NCBI RefSeq assembly: GCF_900637305.1
Contig: NZ_LR134365.1
Coordinates: forward strand, 1,914,501 to 1,978,500
Reading direction: 5' to 3'
Source: Cardiobacterium hominis
Lineage (GTDB): Bacteria; Pseudomonadota; Gammaproteobacteria; Cardiobacteriales; Cardiobacteriaceae
DNA length: 64,000 bases
Below are positions 25,899-37,688 of this stretch, piece after piece. How positions within the stretch are numbered: position 1 is the first letter of the stretch; every line of letters starts with the position of its first letter. Made by a program: the position numbers and the translations under genes. The notes under the pieces were generated by a model. It saw only the letters and a list, made by a program, of their open reading frames with translations, searched no databases and was not told where the DNA came from.

Positions 25899-26447
25899 AT
25901 GGCGGTTTACTTCACAGCGGATACCCACTTTTTTCACCACAACATCATCAAATACTGCAACCGCCCCTTTCGCAACGTCGCCGAAATGAACGCGGCGATG
26001 ATCGCGCGCTGGAACGCACAAGTCGGCAAAGGCGACCGCGTCTATCACCTGGGCGACGTCTCCTTTGGCGGCCTGGCCGAAACCTTCCGCCTGCTGGCCG
26101 AACTCAACGGCGAAATCTGCCTCGTTAGCGGCAACCACGACGACGAACTCGGCGCCGACCCCTACCTGCAAGAACGTTTCCACTGGATCAAGCCCTACCA
26201 CGAAGACACCCTGGATGGCCAGCCCGTCGTCCTCTTTCACTACCCCATCCTCGAATGGCGGGGCGCACAGCGCGGTAGCTGGCACCTCTACGGCCACACC
26301 CACGGCACCGTACACCTGCGCGGCGCGGCGCTGGACGTCGGCATCGACGCCCATCCCGAATTCCGCCTGTGGTCATGGGAAGAAATCCGCGCCCGCCTTG
26401 CCAACATCCCGCCCCTGCCTTACCCGCCCCGCAACCCCAAAGCCTGA
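25899..26447 (+). CDS. Calcineurin-like metallophosphoesterase
   Basis: A 182-residue small phosphoesterase with all metal-site motifs: FTADTHF (Asp8, His10), HLGDVSFGG, SGNHDDE and HLYGHTHG. This short form is common in bacteria and phages; substrate unknown (phosphodiesters or nucleotides). The ATG at 25899 begins the first beta strand directly. It precedes azlC by 4 bp, so it is probably the first gene of that operon. Confidence 0.9.
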   Translation: MAVYFTADTHFFHHNIIKYCNRPFRNVAEMNAAMIARWNAQVGKGDRVYHLGDVSFGGLAETFRLLAELNGEICLVSGNHDDELGADPYLQERFHWIKPYHEDTLDGQPVVLFHYPILEWRGAQRGSWHLYGHTHGTVHLRGAALDVGIDAHPEFRLWSWEEIRARLANIPPLPYPPRNPKA

Positions 26448-26451
26448 AACC

Positions 26452-27126
26452 ATGACCGACTACACCTGGCGCCGTGCCTTCATCCTCACCATCCCCATCC
26501 TGCTCGGCTACATCCCGCTGGCCATCGCCTACGCCGTGATGTGGACACAAAACGGCCTGCCCGCACTATGGGCGCTCGTCGCCAGCACCTTCCTCTACGC
26601 CGGCGCGATGCAATTCCTCCTCGCCGGCCTGCTGGCAACCGGCACCAGCCTCGGCGCGGTTGCCCTTGCCACCCTCGCCGTCAACCTGCGCCTCATCTTC
26701 TACGGCTTCTCCTTCCCGACCGCCGCCTACCGCGGCCGCCCGCTGCTCCTCGCCTACAGCATCTTCGCGCTCACCGACGAAGCCTACAGCCTCATCGCCC
26801 CGATGGGACGCGACACCGACCCGCGCCTCATCGCGCGCATCGAAGCCCTCTGCCAACTCTACTGGATAGGCGGCACCGCCCTCGGCCTCCTTCTCGGACA
26901 AATCATCCCGCCCACCCTCACCGGCTTCGAATTCGCGCTGACCGCACTCTTCATCATCCTCGCCCAAAGCCACAGCTACTACCGCGAACGCCGCCCGGCG
27001 CAAGCCTACGGCCTCATCGCCATCCTCATCGCGCTCGCCACCGTCAGCGACCGCAACGTACTGGCGACCGCCATCGCCATCCTCCTCGCCCTCCTCTGCC
27101 TCACCCCCCGCAAAACCATCGCATGA
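26452..27126 (+). CDS. azlC: AzlC-family branched-chain amino acid exporter subunit
   Basis: A 224-residue inner-membrane protein with about six helices and the AzlC blocks PILLGYIPLAIAYAV, YAGAMQFLLAGLL and NLRLIFYGFSF. With AzlD it exports leucine, isoleucine and valine analogues. The ATG is 4 bp after the phosphoesterase stop; its TGA overlaps the azlD ATG. Confidence 0.93.
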   Translation: MTDYTWRRAFILTIPILLGYIPLAIAYAVMWTQNGLPALWALVASTFLYAGAMQFLLAGLLATGTSLGAVALATLAVNLRLIFYGFSFPTAAYRGRPLLLAYSIFALTDEAYSLIAPMGRDTDPRLIARIEALCQLYWIGGTALGLLLGQIIPPTLTGFEFALTALFIILAQSHSYYRERRPAQAYGLIAILIALATVSDRNVLATAIAILLALLCLTPRKTIA

Positions 27127-27455
27127 ACTACACCGCCATCGCCGCCGCCGTCCTGGTCAGCGCCCTCATCACCCTCGCCCTGCGCGCCTTCCCCTTCCTC
27201 CTCGCCCGCATCGCCCGCCGCTACGACACCACCTTCGCCTGGCTCGGCCGCGTCATGCCGCCCGGCGTCATGACCATCCTCGCCCTCTACGCCGCCAGCA
27301 CCCTCAAATGGCAACCCGCAAGCGCCGCCGCCGTCAGCGCGCTTGCCCTCATCGCCGTCATCGCCCTTGAGCACCGCTGGCGCAACCCCGTCATCAGCGT
27401 CCTCGGCGGCATGAGCCTCTACATCGCCGGCCAAAGCCTGCTCGCCTTGCCATAG
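27123..27455 (+). CDS. azlD: AzlD-family branched-chain amino acid exporter subunit
   Basis: A 110-residue protein with four hydrophobic segments. The AzlD signature LRAFPFLL and a VMPPGVMTILALY block are visible. It overlaps azlC by ATGA and is followed by ilvE 53 bp later, linking export to branched-chain amino acid metabolism. Confidence 0.92.
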   Translation: MNYTAIAAAVLVSALITLALRAFPFLLARIARRYDTTFAWLGRVMPPGVMTILALYAASTLKWQPASAAAVSALALIAVIALEHRWRNPVISVLGGMSLYIAGQSLLALP

Positions 27456-27508
27456 CACGCCACGCGCAGTATCGTAGCCGCTCCCCAAACGACCCAAAAG
27501 GAAACCCC

Positions 27509-28504
27509 ATGAGCAGACCCGTCCCAGCCGTCTTCGGCAGCGAGTTCTACCCCGAAATGCCGACCGTCGCCTACCAAAACGGCGCCTGGCAACCCGTGCG
27601 CTGGCAAGAAAGCGCCACCATCACCCTGCCCGCCGGCGCACACGGCCTGCACTACGGCAGCGAATGTTTCGAAGGCCTGAAAGCCTTCTGCCAAAAAAAC
27701 GGCGACATCGTCCTCTTCCGCCCGGACGACAACATCGCCCGCATGCGCCAAAGCGCGCGCCTGCTCGACATGCCCATCCCCGAAGCCGACACCTTCCGTG
27801 AAGCGCTGTTCGAACTCGTGCGCCGCGCCGCCGACTACGTGCCGGACGCGCCGAACGCCATGTACCTGCGCCCGACCCTTGTCGGCACCGACCCCGTCAT
27901 CGGCAAGGCCGGACACAGCACCACCAGCGCCCTCCTCTACATCCTCGCCTCGCCGGTGGGCGACTACTTCAAAGTCGGCAGCCCGATGAAACTCCTGGTC
28001 GAAACCGAGCACATGCGCTGCGCACCGCACATGGGGCGCATCAAATGCGGCGGCAACTACGCCTCGGCGCTCCCCTGGCTCAACCAGGCGCACGAAAAAT
28101 ACGGCGCAAACCAAGTACTGTTCTGCCCGAACGGTGACGTCCAAGAAACCGGCGCGTCCAACTTCATGCTCATCGACGGCAACACCATCCGCACCAAAGG
28201 CCTGACCGACGAATTCCTGCACGGCGTCACCCGCGACTCCGTCCTCAAAGTCGCCAAAGATCTCGGCTACACCATCGACGAACGCAACCTCACCGTCGCC
28301 GAACTACAAAAAGCCATCGAAAACGGCGCCGAAGCCATCCTCACCGGCACCGCCGCCGTCATCTCGCCCGTCACCAGCTTCGTCATCAACGACAAAGAAA
28401 TCCCGGTCGCCGGACAAGAACGGGCGCTAGCCATCCGCGCCGCCATCACCGCCATCCAGTACGGCGACGCCCCCGACCGCTACGGCTGGATACACAAAAT
28501 CTGA
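27509..28504 (+). CDS. ilvE: Branched-chain amino acid aminotransferase
   Basis: A 331-residue fold-type IV PLP aminotransferase catalysing the last step of Ile, Leu and Val synthesis. HGLHYGSECFEGLKAF begins the small domain, IKCGGNYASAL carries the Schiff-base lysine (Lys179), EETGASNFM-like QETGASNFMLIDG holds the PLP contacts and ILTGTAAVISPV is the phosphate loop. Length and sequence fit the roughly 330-residue ilvE subgroup. A clear terminator follows at 28551. Confidence 0.96.
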   Translation: MSRPVPAVFGSEFYPEMPTVAYQNGAWQPVRWQESATITLPAGAHGLHYGSECFEGLKAFCQKNGDIVLFRPDDNIARMRQSARLLDMPIPEADTFREALFELVRRAADYVPDAPNAMYLRPTLVGTDPVIGKAGHSTTSALLYILASPVGDYFKVGSPMKLLVETEHMRCAPHMGRIKCGGNYASALPWLNQAHEKYGANQVLFCPNGDVQETGASNFMLIDGNTIRTKGLTDEFLHGVTRDSVLKVAKDLGYTIDERNLTVAELQKAIENGAEAILTGTAAVISPVTSFVINDKEIPVAGQERALAIRAAITAIQYGDAPDRYGWIHKI

Positions 28505-28550
28505 AGCCTCAAAGCGGCTGCCTTGCGACGAAAACCGTTCGCACAAAACC

Positions 28551-28576
28551 AAAAACGCCACAACCGTGGCGTTTTT
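28551..28576 (+). terminator. Intrinsic terminator of ilvE operon
   Basis: The stem AAAAACGCCAC/GTGGCGTTTTT with loop AACC carries its own T-run; bidirectional in form. Confidence 0.9.
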
Positions 28577-28839
28577 CTTTAGAAAAGCGAAGTTAACCAT
28601 ATCTGGGATAGGTGGACTGATTTAACGCGCGTCGCTTGTCTAGCTTCGTGGGTTACATCTCACCAGTAGTATTTGAAGCGGCATACCACCGCAAAAAATA
28701 TAGTTTAGACAAAGCCGCCTGCCTCAAACGAACAGCCTCTTAATTAAGATAGGCGGTTCAGAACGGCCGCGAAAATCCCGCACCAAACCCGGCGCAATCC
28801 CTTAAAATTGCCGCCCGATTCCCCGCAAACAAACGCCAC
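28577..28839. other. Intergenic stretch without recognisable gene
   Basis: More AT-rich than the flanks. The only structure I see is an imperfect inverted repeat around 28707-28756 (GCCGCCTGCCTC ... GATAGGCGGTTC) with CTTAATTAAG at its centre. No open frame with a ribosome site is visible. It probably holds the promoter of the PerM-type gene. Confidence 0.4.
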
Positions 28840-29937
28840 ATGCACACTCCCACTACCTCGCTCTGGGCGCCTTTCGCCCGCTTCCTCGCCAACCCGTCGC
28901 TGGTTGCGCTGGTTGCCTTCGGTATCAGCCTGATTGCCATTTTCTACTTCCTCGGCGAATGGCTGCTGCCGGTCATCATCTCCATCGCCCTCGCCTACCT
29001 GCTCGAAGGCATCATCGGCAAACTGGAGCGCATCGGCGTGCGCCGCGCGATAGCCGTCTCGCTCGTTTTTTTCCTCTTCATTGCCGCCATTCTCTACCTC
29101 ACCGTCGTGCTGCTGCCCGCCATCATCGACCAGGCAAAACTGCTCATCAGCGCCCTGCCCGACTACTTCCAGCGCGTGCAGGAATACATCCTGCTGCTGC
29201 CGCACAAATTCCCCACCATCTTCAGCGAGTCCGGCGTGCAAAGCCTTCTGGACAGCATCAACGGCGAGATCGCCAACTTCAGCAAATCACTCTCCGGCAA
29301 GCTCTTTTACTCCGTCTTCGTCCTCATCAAGGCGCTGGTGTACATCATCCTCGTGCCGCTGCTCCTCTTTTTCTTCCTCAAGGACAAAAAGCTCATCATG
29401 GCCTGGCTTGGCCGCTTCCTGCCGAAACGGCGCGAAATCATCCAGGACGTCTGGTACGAAGTCGATATCCAGATTGGCAACTACATTCGCGGCAAAATCA
29501 GCGAAATCCTCGTCGTCTGGCTGCTGACCTTCATCCCGCTGCACATCTTCAACCTGCAATACAGCCTGCTACTCAGCTTCATGGTCGGCCTCTCCGTGCT
29601 GATCCCCTACATCGGCGCGACCATCGTCACCATCCCGGTGCTGGTTGTCGCCTACATGCAATACGGCCTCTCCAGCGATTTCTACTGGGTTTCCGGCCTG
29701 TATTTCGCGGTGCAGATTCTGGACGGCAACGTCATCGTGCCGCTGATTTTCTCCGAAGCAGTGAACATCCATCCGGTCGCCATCATCATCGCCGTACTGG
29801 TCTTCGGCGGCCTGTGGGGCTTCTGGGGCATCTTCTTCGCCATCCCGCTGGCGACGGTGGTCAAGGCAGTAATGGAAGCCTGGCGCCGTTACCAGAAAAA
29901 AGGCGGCGACGAAGGCGAAGCGGAAACGACCGCTTGA
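28840..29937 (+). CDS. AI-2E/PerM family permease
   Basis: A 365-residue membrane protein of the AI-2 exporter (TqsA/PerM/YdiK) superfamily, with about eight helices. The C-terminal family core is GLSVLIPYIGATIVTIPV, then QILDGNVIVPLIFSE and HPVAIIIAVLVFGGLWGFWG. Members export small molecules or act in ion homeostasis; the substrate is not predictable. It stands alone, between an ilvE terminator and the tna operon. Confidence 0.88.
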   Translation: MHTPTTSLWAPFARFLANPSLVALVAFGISLIAIFYFLGEWLLPVIISIALAYLLEGIIGKLERIGVRRAIAVSLVFFLFIAAILYLTVVLLPAIIDQAKLLISALPDYFQRVQEYILLLPHKFPTIFSESGVQSLLDSINGEIANFSKSLSGKLFYSVFVLIKALVYIILVPLLLFFFLKDKKLIMAWLGRFLPKRREIIQDVWYEVDIQIGNYIRGKISEILVVWLLTFIPLHIFNLQYSLLLSFMVGLSVLIPYIGATIVTIPVLVVAYMQYGLSSDFYWVSGLYFAVQILDGNVIVPLIFSEAVNIHPVAIIIAVLVFGGLWGFWGIFFAIPLATVVKAVMEAWRRYQKKGGDEGEAETTA

Positions 29938-29957
29938 TTTGCCAGACCCGCCCATAT

Positions 29958-29985
29958 AACCCGCTGCAGCGGGTTCTTTATTATT
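29958..29985 (+). terminator. Weak terminator after the PerM-type gene
   Basis: The perfect palindrome AACCCGCTGCAGCGGGTT is followed by CTTTATTATTT. The T-tract is interrupted, so efficiency is uncertain. Confidence 0.55.
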
Positions 29986-30042
29986 TGCACCATGCATCAA
30001 CACAAATATCCACGGATTAACCACAAAAATCATACAAAAATA

Positions 30043-30071
30043 TTGCCATTTTCCACAGATTACACTACATT
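30043..30071 (+). promoter_or_regulatory. Promoter of the tna operon
   Basis: TTGCCA (30043-30048), 17 bp, TACATT (30066-30071) lie 50 bp upstream of the leader-peptide ATG. A CRP site would be expected by analogy with E. coli, but no clear TGTGA-N6-TCACA is visible. Confidence 0.65.
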
Positions 30072-30122
30072 ATCCTCAGCGGACAGCAGCCGCTTCCGTA
30101 TCAACAGCTTGAGGGATATCAC

Positions 30123-30194
30123 ATGAACATCGCCATATTCCCCTGCATCCGGTGGTTCAATCTGGATCACGTTCTTTCTGCCGGTTTTCCATAG
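30123..30194 (+). CDS. tnaC: TnaC tryptophanase leader peptide
   Basis: A 23-codon open frame with GAGGG 7 bp upstream, 68 bp before tnaA. The peptide contains RWFNLD and ends GFP before TAG. Trp11, Asp15 and the final Pro23 are spaced exactly as E. coli Trp12, Asp16 and Pro24 (12 and 8 residues to the last Pro). These are the residues needed for tryptophan-dependent ribosome stalling at the tnaC stop codon, which blocks Rho and permits tnaA transcription. The stop here is TAG rather than the E. coli UGA, so release-factor dependence would shift to RF1. The gene is too short for routine calling. Confidence 0.93.
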   Translation: MNIAIFPCIRWFNLDHVLSAGFP

Positions 30195-30262
30195 CCGTTT
30201 CTCCTGTGCCGTTGCTGGCGCCAGCTGCTTTCACTTTTTCAACAGACAATGAGGAAACGATC

Positions 30263-31681
30263 ATGGAAAACTTCACCCACATCCCCGAACCCTTCCGCAT
30301 CCGCGTCATCGAACCGGTCAAACGCACTACGCGCGAACATCGCGAAAAAGCCATTCTCAAGGCAGGCATGAACCCGTTTTTGCTCGACAGCGAAGACGTC
30401 TTTATTGACCTTCTGACCGACAGTGGCACCGGCGCGGTCACGCAAGACATGCAAGCGGCGATGTTGCGCGGCGACGAAGCCTACAGCGGCAGCCGCAGTT
30501 ATCACGCGCTTGCCAAAGCCGTCAAAGAAATCTTCGGCTACCAATACACCATCCCGACCCACCAGGGGCGCGGCGCCGAGCAAATCTACATTCCGGTACT
30601 CATTAAAAAACGCGAGCAGGAAAAAGGTCTCGACCGCAGCAAAATGGTCGCTTTTTCCAATTATTTCTTTGATACCACGCAAGGCCATTCGCAAATCAAT
30701 GGCTGTACGGTAAAAAACACTTATACCAAAGAAGCCTTTGATACCGGCATCAAATACGATTTCAAAGGCAATTTTGATCTGGAAAAACTGGAAGCGGGCA
30801 TTAAGGAAGCGGGCGCTGAAAATGTGCCGTATATTGTCTGCACCATTACCTGTAATTCCGCTGGTGGCCAGCCGGTATCTATTGCCAATTTGCGCGGTAT
30901 GTATACCATCGCGCAGAAATATGATATTCCGGTGGTAATGGATTCCGCCCGCTTTGCCGAGAATGCCTATTTTATTCAGCAACGCGAGCCGGGTTATCAA
31001 AATAAATCCATCGAGGAAATTACCCGCGAAAGTTATCAATACGCCGATATACTCGCCATGTCTGCGAAGAAAGACGCGATGGTGCCAATGGGTGGTTTGC
31101 TCTGCATTAAAGACGACCGCTATCTCGATGTTTATACCGAATGCCGCACCCTCTGCGTCGTGCAAGAAGGTTTCCCGACTTATGGCGGTCTGGAAGGCGG
31201 CGCGATGGAGCGTTTGGCGGTTGGTCTGCATGATGGTATGCGTCAGGACTGGCTCGCTTACCGCATCGGCCAGGTGCAGTATTTGGTGGACCGTCTTGAA
31301 GCCGTCGGCGTCGTTTGCCAACAGCCGGGCGGGCATGCCGCTTTTGTCGATGCCGGCAAATTGTTGCCGCATATTCCGGCCGAGCAATTCCCGGCGCAAG
31401 CGCTTGCCTGCGAGCTGTATAAAGTCGCCGGTATCCGTGCGGTGGAAATTGGCTCATTCCTGCAAGGGCGCGATCCAAAAACCGGCAAGCAGTTACCTTG
31501 CCCGGCAGAACTCTTGCGCCTGACCATTCCGCGCGCGACTTATACCCAGTCGCACATGGATTTCATCGTGGAAGCCTTTGTGCATGTCAAAGCCAATGCG
31601 CCGAAAATCAAGGGGCTGACTTTCACTTATGAGCCAAAAGTGCTGCGCCACTTCACTGCGCTACTCAAAGAAGTCGATTAA
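30263..31681 (+). CDS. tnaA: Tryptophanase
   Basis: A PLP enzyme of 472 residues (E. coli 471) splitting L-tryptophan into indole, pyruvate and ammonia. It starts [20 protein letters not shown], nearly as in E. coli. [12 protein letters not shown] holds the Schiff-base lysine at Lys270, the same position as in E. coli. The ATG at 30263 follows GAGGAA. The frame extends upstream across tnaC but that is accidental. Regulation is by the tnaC leader. A terminator-like hairpin separates it from tnaB. Indole production fits Cardiobacterium. Confidence 0.98.
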   Translation: MENFTHIPEPFRIRVIEPVKRTTREHREKAILKAGMNPFLLDSEDVFIDLLTDSGTGAVTQDMQAAMLRGDEAYSGSRSYHALAKAVKEIFGYQYTIPTHQGRGAEQIYIPVLIKKREQEKGLDRSKMVAFSNYFFDTTQGHSQINGCTVKNTYTKEAFDTGIKYDFKGNFDLEKLEAGIKEAGAENVPYIVCTITCNSAGGQPVSIANLRGMYTIAQKYDIPVVMDSARFAENAYFIQQREPGYQNKSIEEITRESYQYADILAMSAKKDAMVPMGGLLCIKDDRYLDVYTECRTLCVVQEGFPTYGGLEGGAMERLAVGLHDGMRQDWLAYRIGQVQYLVDRLEAVGVVCQQPGGHAAFVDAGKLLPHIPAEQFPAQALACELYKVAGIRAVEIGSFLQGRDPKTGKQLPCPAELLRLTIPRATYTQSHMDFIVEAFVHVKANAPKIKGLTFTYEPKVLRHFTALLKEVD

Positions 31682-31693
31682 GCATAAACTGGC

Positions 31694-31725
31694 GGGGCGT
31701 AGTGCAAACTACGCCCCCCTTTTTT
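31694..31725 (+). terminator. Intercistronic terminator between tnaA and tnaB
   Basis: The stem GGGGCGTAG/CTACGCCCC with loop TGCAAA is followed by six T. It lies between the tnaA stop and the tnaB start, so it likely reduces permease expression relative to tnaA. Confidence 0.85.
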
Positions 31726-31747
31726 ACTCAAAAAACAGGATACAAAC

Positions 31748-32956
31748 ATGAATAAACAACCTTCCGTCTTTGGCGGTGCCTGTATTATCGCCAGTGTTTG
31801 CGTCGGCGCGGGCATGCTTGGCCTGCCCAGTGCCGGAGCGGGTGCATGGACCCTCTGGACCTGCCTCGTCATGCTCGTCACCATGATTGTCATGACCATT
31901 TCCGGCTGGATGCTGCTGGAAGCCTATAAACGCTACGATATTCGCGTCTCTTTCGATACGGTGACGCATGATATGTTTGGCAGCGGCGCCAATCTTGTCA
32001 ATAATCTCGCCGTTTATTTCGTCGGCGGTATCCTTCTTTATGCCTACATTACGACAGCCGGGATGATTTTGCCGCCGCTGATTGGCCTGAACAGCAAATT
32101 GTCTTCCATTCTGTTTGTCCTCATTTTTGGCGCGTTTGTTTGGCATTCTACCCGCGCGGTGGACCGTATTTCCGTGGTGCTGATTATTTTTATGGCGCTC
32201 AGCTTTATTTTCAGTATTTTTGGCCTGACGAAGAATATCAACATTCCCACGCTATTCGATACTGGCAGTAATCATCCTTCCTATGCGCCTTATGCGCTGG
32301 CAATGTTTCCGGTAGCCCTCGCTTCTTTTGGCTATCACCATTCCGCCGCTTCCATGCGTGCCTATTACGGCGAAGAACGCAAAGCCTCGCGCGCCATTCT
32401 CGGCGGTACGCTGATTACGCTGGTTTTTTATATTGTCTGGATTGTCAGTATTTTTGGCAATATGCCGCGCGAACAATTCGCGCCGGTCATTGCTGCCGGT
32501 GGTGATTTGGATGTACTACTGCCCGCGCTGAGCAGTGTCATTCAGTCCGAAAACGTCAATCATGCCATTCGCGCGTTTTCGATGGCGGCGATTCTGTCTT
32601 CATTCATTGGCGTCGGTCTCGGCGTTTTCGATTTCCTTGCCGATTTTTTCAAATTCAAGAACGACGCTGCCGGGCGGACAAAATCCTGGCTCGCCACCTT
32701 CATCCCGCCGCTCGTCCTTTCGCTCCTTTTCCCCATGGGCTTTATCATCGCCATCGGCTACGCGGGTGCGGTCGCCACTATCTGGACGTGCATCATGCCC
32801 GCGCTTTTGGTGCGCGAATCGCGCCGCCGGGGTCATGAAGGCTTCACCGCGCCGGGCGGGATGTTCATGGTGTGGTTCGTTTTCTGCTTTGGCATTGCCG
32901 TCGCCGTGCTGCATATTTTGAACATGATGGGCAAACTGCCGATTTACAGCGGTTGA
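31748..32956 (+). CDS. tnaB: Tryptophan permease of the TnaB/Mtr family
   Basis: An 11-helix aromatic amino acid:H+ symporter (HAAAP family) of 402 residues. FGGACIIASVCVGAGMLGLP is the helix 1 signature, then ALASFGYHHSAASM and GLGVFDFLADFFKFKNDAAG are shared with E. coli TnaB and Mtr. It lies 66 bp downstream of tnaA, completing a tnaCAB operon. It imports tryptophan for TnaA. It could also transport tyrosine; operon context favours tryptophan. Confidence 0.93.
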   Translation: MNKQPSVFGGACIIASVCVGAGMLGLPSAGAGAWTLWTCLVMLVTMIVMTISGWMLLEAYKRYDIRVSFDTVTHDMFGSGANLVNNLAVYFVGGILLYAYITTAGMILPPLIGLNSKLSSILFVLIFGAFVWHSTRAVDRISVVLIIFMALSFIFSIFGLTKNINIPTLFDTGSNHPSYAPYALAMFPVALASFGYHHSAASMRAYYGEERKASRAILGGTLITLVFYIVWIVSIFGNMPREQFAPVIAAGGDLDVLLPALSSVIQSENVNHAIRAFSMAAILSSFIGVGLGVFDFLADFFKFKNDAAGRTKSWLATFIPPLVLSLLFPMGFIIAIGYAGAVATIWTCIMPALLVRESRRRGHEGFTAPGGMFMVWFVFCFGIAVAVLHILNMMGKLPIYSG

Positions 32957-33007
32957 TGCCCTTTCCCGCAGGGGGCTCTCGCAGTAGCCGAAAAACAACC
33001 TCGCGCA

Positions 33008-33036
33008 GGCGGCAGAATCCTATCTGCCGCCTTTTT
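33008..33036 (+). terminator. Terminator of the tna operon
   Basis: The stem GGCGGCAGA/TCTGCCGCC with loop ATCCTA is followed by five T. Confidence 0.88.
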
Positions 33037-33105
33037 CCGTCATGACGCTGGATTTTTCCGGCAAAACGTCGTAAAACGCCGCCCACACAAACCACCCCGC
33101 ATACC

Positions 33106-35351
<2,246 letters not shown>

Positions 35352-35355
<4 letters not shown>

Positions 35356-37100
35356 AAACCCTGCCCCTGCCGAGCCTGGACGACACCTTCGCCACCTACC
35401 TCCAATGGCTGCGCCCGCTGGTGGACGACAAAACCTACGCCCACAGCGCCAAGGCACTGGAAGACTTCCGCCATCTCGAAGCCCCCAAACTCCAGCGCCT
35501 GCTCGAACAACGCGCAGATCTCGCCGCGCCCGACTCCTGGCTCATCGACTACTGGCGCGGCATGCGCCTTGCCAACCGAGGCAGCCTGCCGCTCACCGGC
35601 AACCAGGCGATGAAAATCGACTGGAAAGCGCCACAAAGCGGACTGAAGCGCGTCGCCCACTTCACCCACGCCCTTGCCCGCGTCCACCACGCCTACCAAA
35701 ACGGCGAACTGCGCGCCATCCTCGACGACCCCGACACCTGCCACGGCCAGTGGGAAGTGCTGCGCGGCGCCGCCCGCCGCCCGCTGCCCGTAGAAGACGA
35801 ATACACCTTCAACAGCCCGCACGACCCCGCGCGCCACATCATCATCCTCTACCAGGGGCGCGGCTGGAGCATGGACATCCATGACGACAAAGGCGGCATC
35901 GCCTCGCCCGCACAAATCGAAAACACCCTCTACGCCCTCATCCAAAGCCGCCCCGAAGCGCCCGACCTGCCCTTTGCCGCGCCGAGCGTCTTCCCCAACA
36001 CCCAGGCGCGCGAAATCCGCGCCCAACTCATCAGCCGCGGCGAAAACGCCGCCATCTGGCAAACCGTCGAAAAAGCCCTGTTTGTGCTGAGCATCGACGA
36101 CTCGCACATCCTTGACGACGAAGACGCCCTGAACGACGCCGCCTTCTCCGACGGCAGCGCCTTCTGGGCATACAAACCGCTCAACTACCGCTGCAACATC
36201 AACGACGACCGCTACTTCCTCCACAGCGAAAGCACCTGGATAGACGCGGCGAGCCTCGCTGACATCCTCCAGCTCGCCCAACACTACCAGCGCGACAAAC
36301 AAATCCGGCGCAAAAACACCCTGCCGGAAAACCTCAACCTGCGCCCGCTGGACTGGCAAATTGACAAACACGAAACCAAAGACCAAGACAGCGGCACCCA
36401 CAAACTCATCAAAGACGCGCTGGCCGAATACCGCCACCACGCCGAAAGCTACACCACCAGCATCTACGACCTCTTCCTCAACGATCAGGAACAAGCCCTC
36501 CTGAAACACAACGACCGCGACGCCATCATGCAGCTCGCCCTACAATACGCCCAATACAAAACCCGCAAAACCATCAAAAGCAGCCGCGAAAACATCGACA
36601 TGCGCCACTACCAAAACGGGCGCAAATCCTACATGCAAAGCGTCACCGCGACCTCCATCGCCACCGCCCACGCCATCTACCAACTCGAAGACGCCAGCGA
36701 CATCCAGCCGCTCATCGACCAATACAGCAAAGAACACCGCGCGCGCAAACACGCCTGCCTGAACGGGCAGGACACCTACGGCCACCTCCTCGGCCTGCGC
36801 AGCATCGCGCGCGAACAAAAACAAGAAATCCCCTTCTTCAACGACCCCGGCTACCTCATCCTCACCGACAACCACATCTCCGCCATCACCCTTGGCCACC
36901 ACGGCATCCTGAGCTACATCGCCTTCACCGCGGGCGGCCCGGAAAACATCGCGGTGAACTACGCCTTCAACCGCAACAACATCAACCTCGTCCTCACCCA
37001 TCCGCGCGCGCACACACGGGAAATCCAAAAATTCGCCACCGCCATCCAGGCGGGCAACAAACAAATCCTGCGCATCCTCGCCGCACAACAAGACGAATAA
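35352..37100 (+). CDS. Choline/carnitine O-acyltransferase family protein
   Basis: A 582-residue protein aligning throughout with eukaryotic carnitine and choline acetyltransferases (about 600-640 residues). It has an N-terminal [31 protein letters not shown] and [23 protein letters not shown] places the catalytic histidine at His291. The NGR motif ([13 protein letters not shown], about residue 424) and the [12 protein letters not shown] block correspond to the CoA- and carnitine-site helices. The enzyme would move acetyl or acyl groups between CoA and carnitine or choline in the cytoplasm. The family is rare in bacteria. It overlaps parC by 4 bp and lies 15 bp before a DUF1007 gene. No carnitine or choline transporter is nearby, so the acceptor is unknown. 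Confidence 0.92.
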
Positions 37101-37115
37101 CCCGCCGGAGTCCCC

Positions 37116-37688
37116 ATGAAAACCCCGCTTCTTCTGCTCCTCTACCCTGCCCTCGCCCTCGCCCACCCGCACCAATGGATAGACCTGCGCATCACCCCGG
37201 AGACCGACGCGAGCGGCGCCCTCATCGCCCTGCACGAAAGCTGGGAATTTGACCCCTACTCCTCCGAAGTGCTGCTCCAGCGCAACCAGGACGCCGTTGC
37301 CCTTGCCCAATTCAAAAAAGACATCGACCAATTCTTTGCCGACCAGCGCGGCTTCACCTACAGCCAGACACTCACCTTCGCCGCCCCGCGCGACACCAAA
37401 ATCGACACCAGCGGCGGCATCCTGCGCTACCACTACACCCTGCCGCTCACCCAACCGGCGCGCGGCGCGCTGCAATTCAAAATCTATGAAAACAGCTACT
37501 ACATGGACGTCACCTACGCCGCAGACCAAACAAAACAATGGGACAACGGCTGCCGCCTCACCATCCGCGAAGCAAACCCGAGCGCCGAAGAAGAAGAACT
37601 GGCAGCGAGCTTCGACCAGAACGCACAAGCACCCGCCGGCCTTGGCGCCGTCTTTGCGCAAACCTCGGAACTACAATGCAGCGAATGA
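37116..37688 (+). CDS. DUF1007 periplasmic protein
   Basis: A 190-residue exported protein with a signal peptide ending ALAHPH. Mature features include AHPHQWIDLRI (the conserved HPHxW start of DUF1007) and SYYMDVTYA. The His-rich N-terminus suggests metal binding. DUF1007 genes usually precede NicO/RcnA-like nickel-cobalt permeases, as here, where the next gene overlaps by ATGA. It probably hands metal to, or receives it from, that permease. Confidence 0.88.
   Translation: MKTPLLLLLYPALALAHPHQWIDLRITPETDASGALIALHESWEFDPYSSEVLLQRNQDAVALAQFKKDIDQFFADQRGFTYSQTLTFAAPRDTKIDTSGGILRYHYTLPLTQPARGALQFKIYENSYYMDVTYAADQTKQWDNGCRLTIREANPSAEEEELAASFDQNAQAPAGLGAVFAQTSELQCSE

Noticed and set aside
29985-30010. 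CRP site upstream of tnaC
   Set aside because: TTTGCACC ... AACACAAA is weakly symmetrical but lacks TGTGA and TCACA and is far from the promoter.
30210-30240. Attenuator-like terminator between tnaC and tnaA
   Set aside because: GCTGGCGCCAGC folds only to a 4-bp stem and the following T-tract is interrupted by CAC; too weak to call.
30152-31681. Extended tnaA start upstream of 30263
   Set aside because: It overlaps tnaC in another frame, lacks a ribosome site, and the 30263 start gives the exact E. coli N-terminus.
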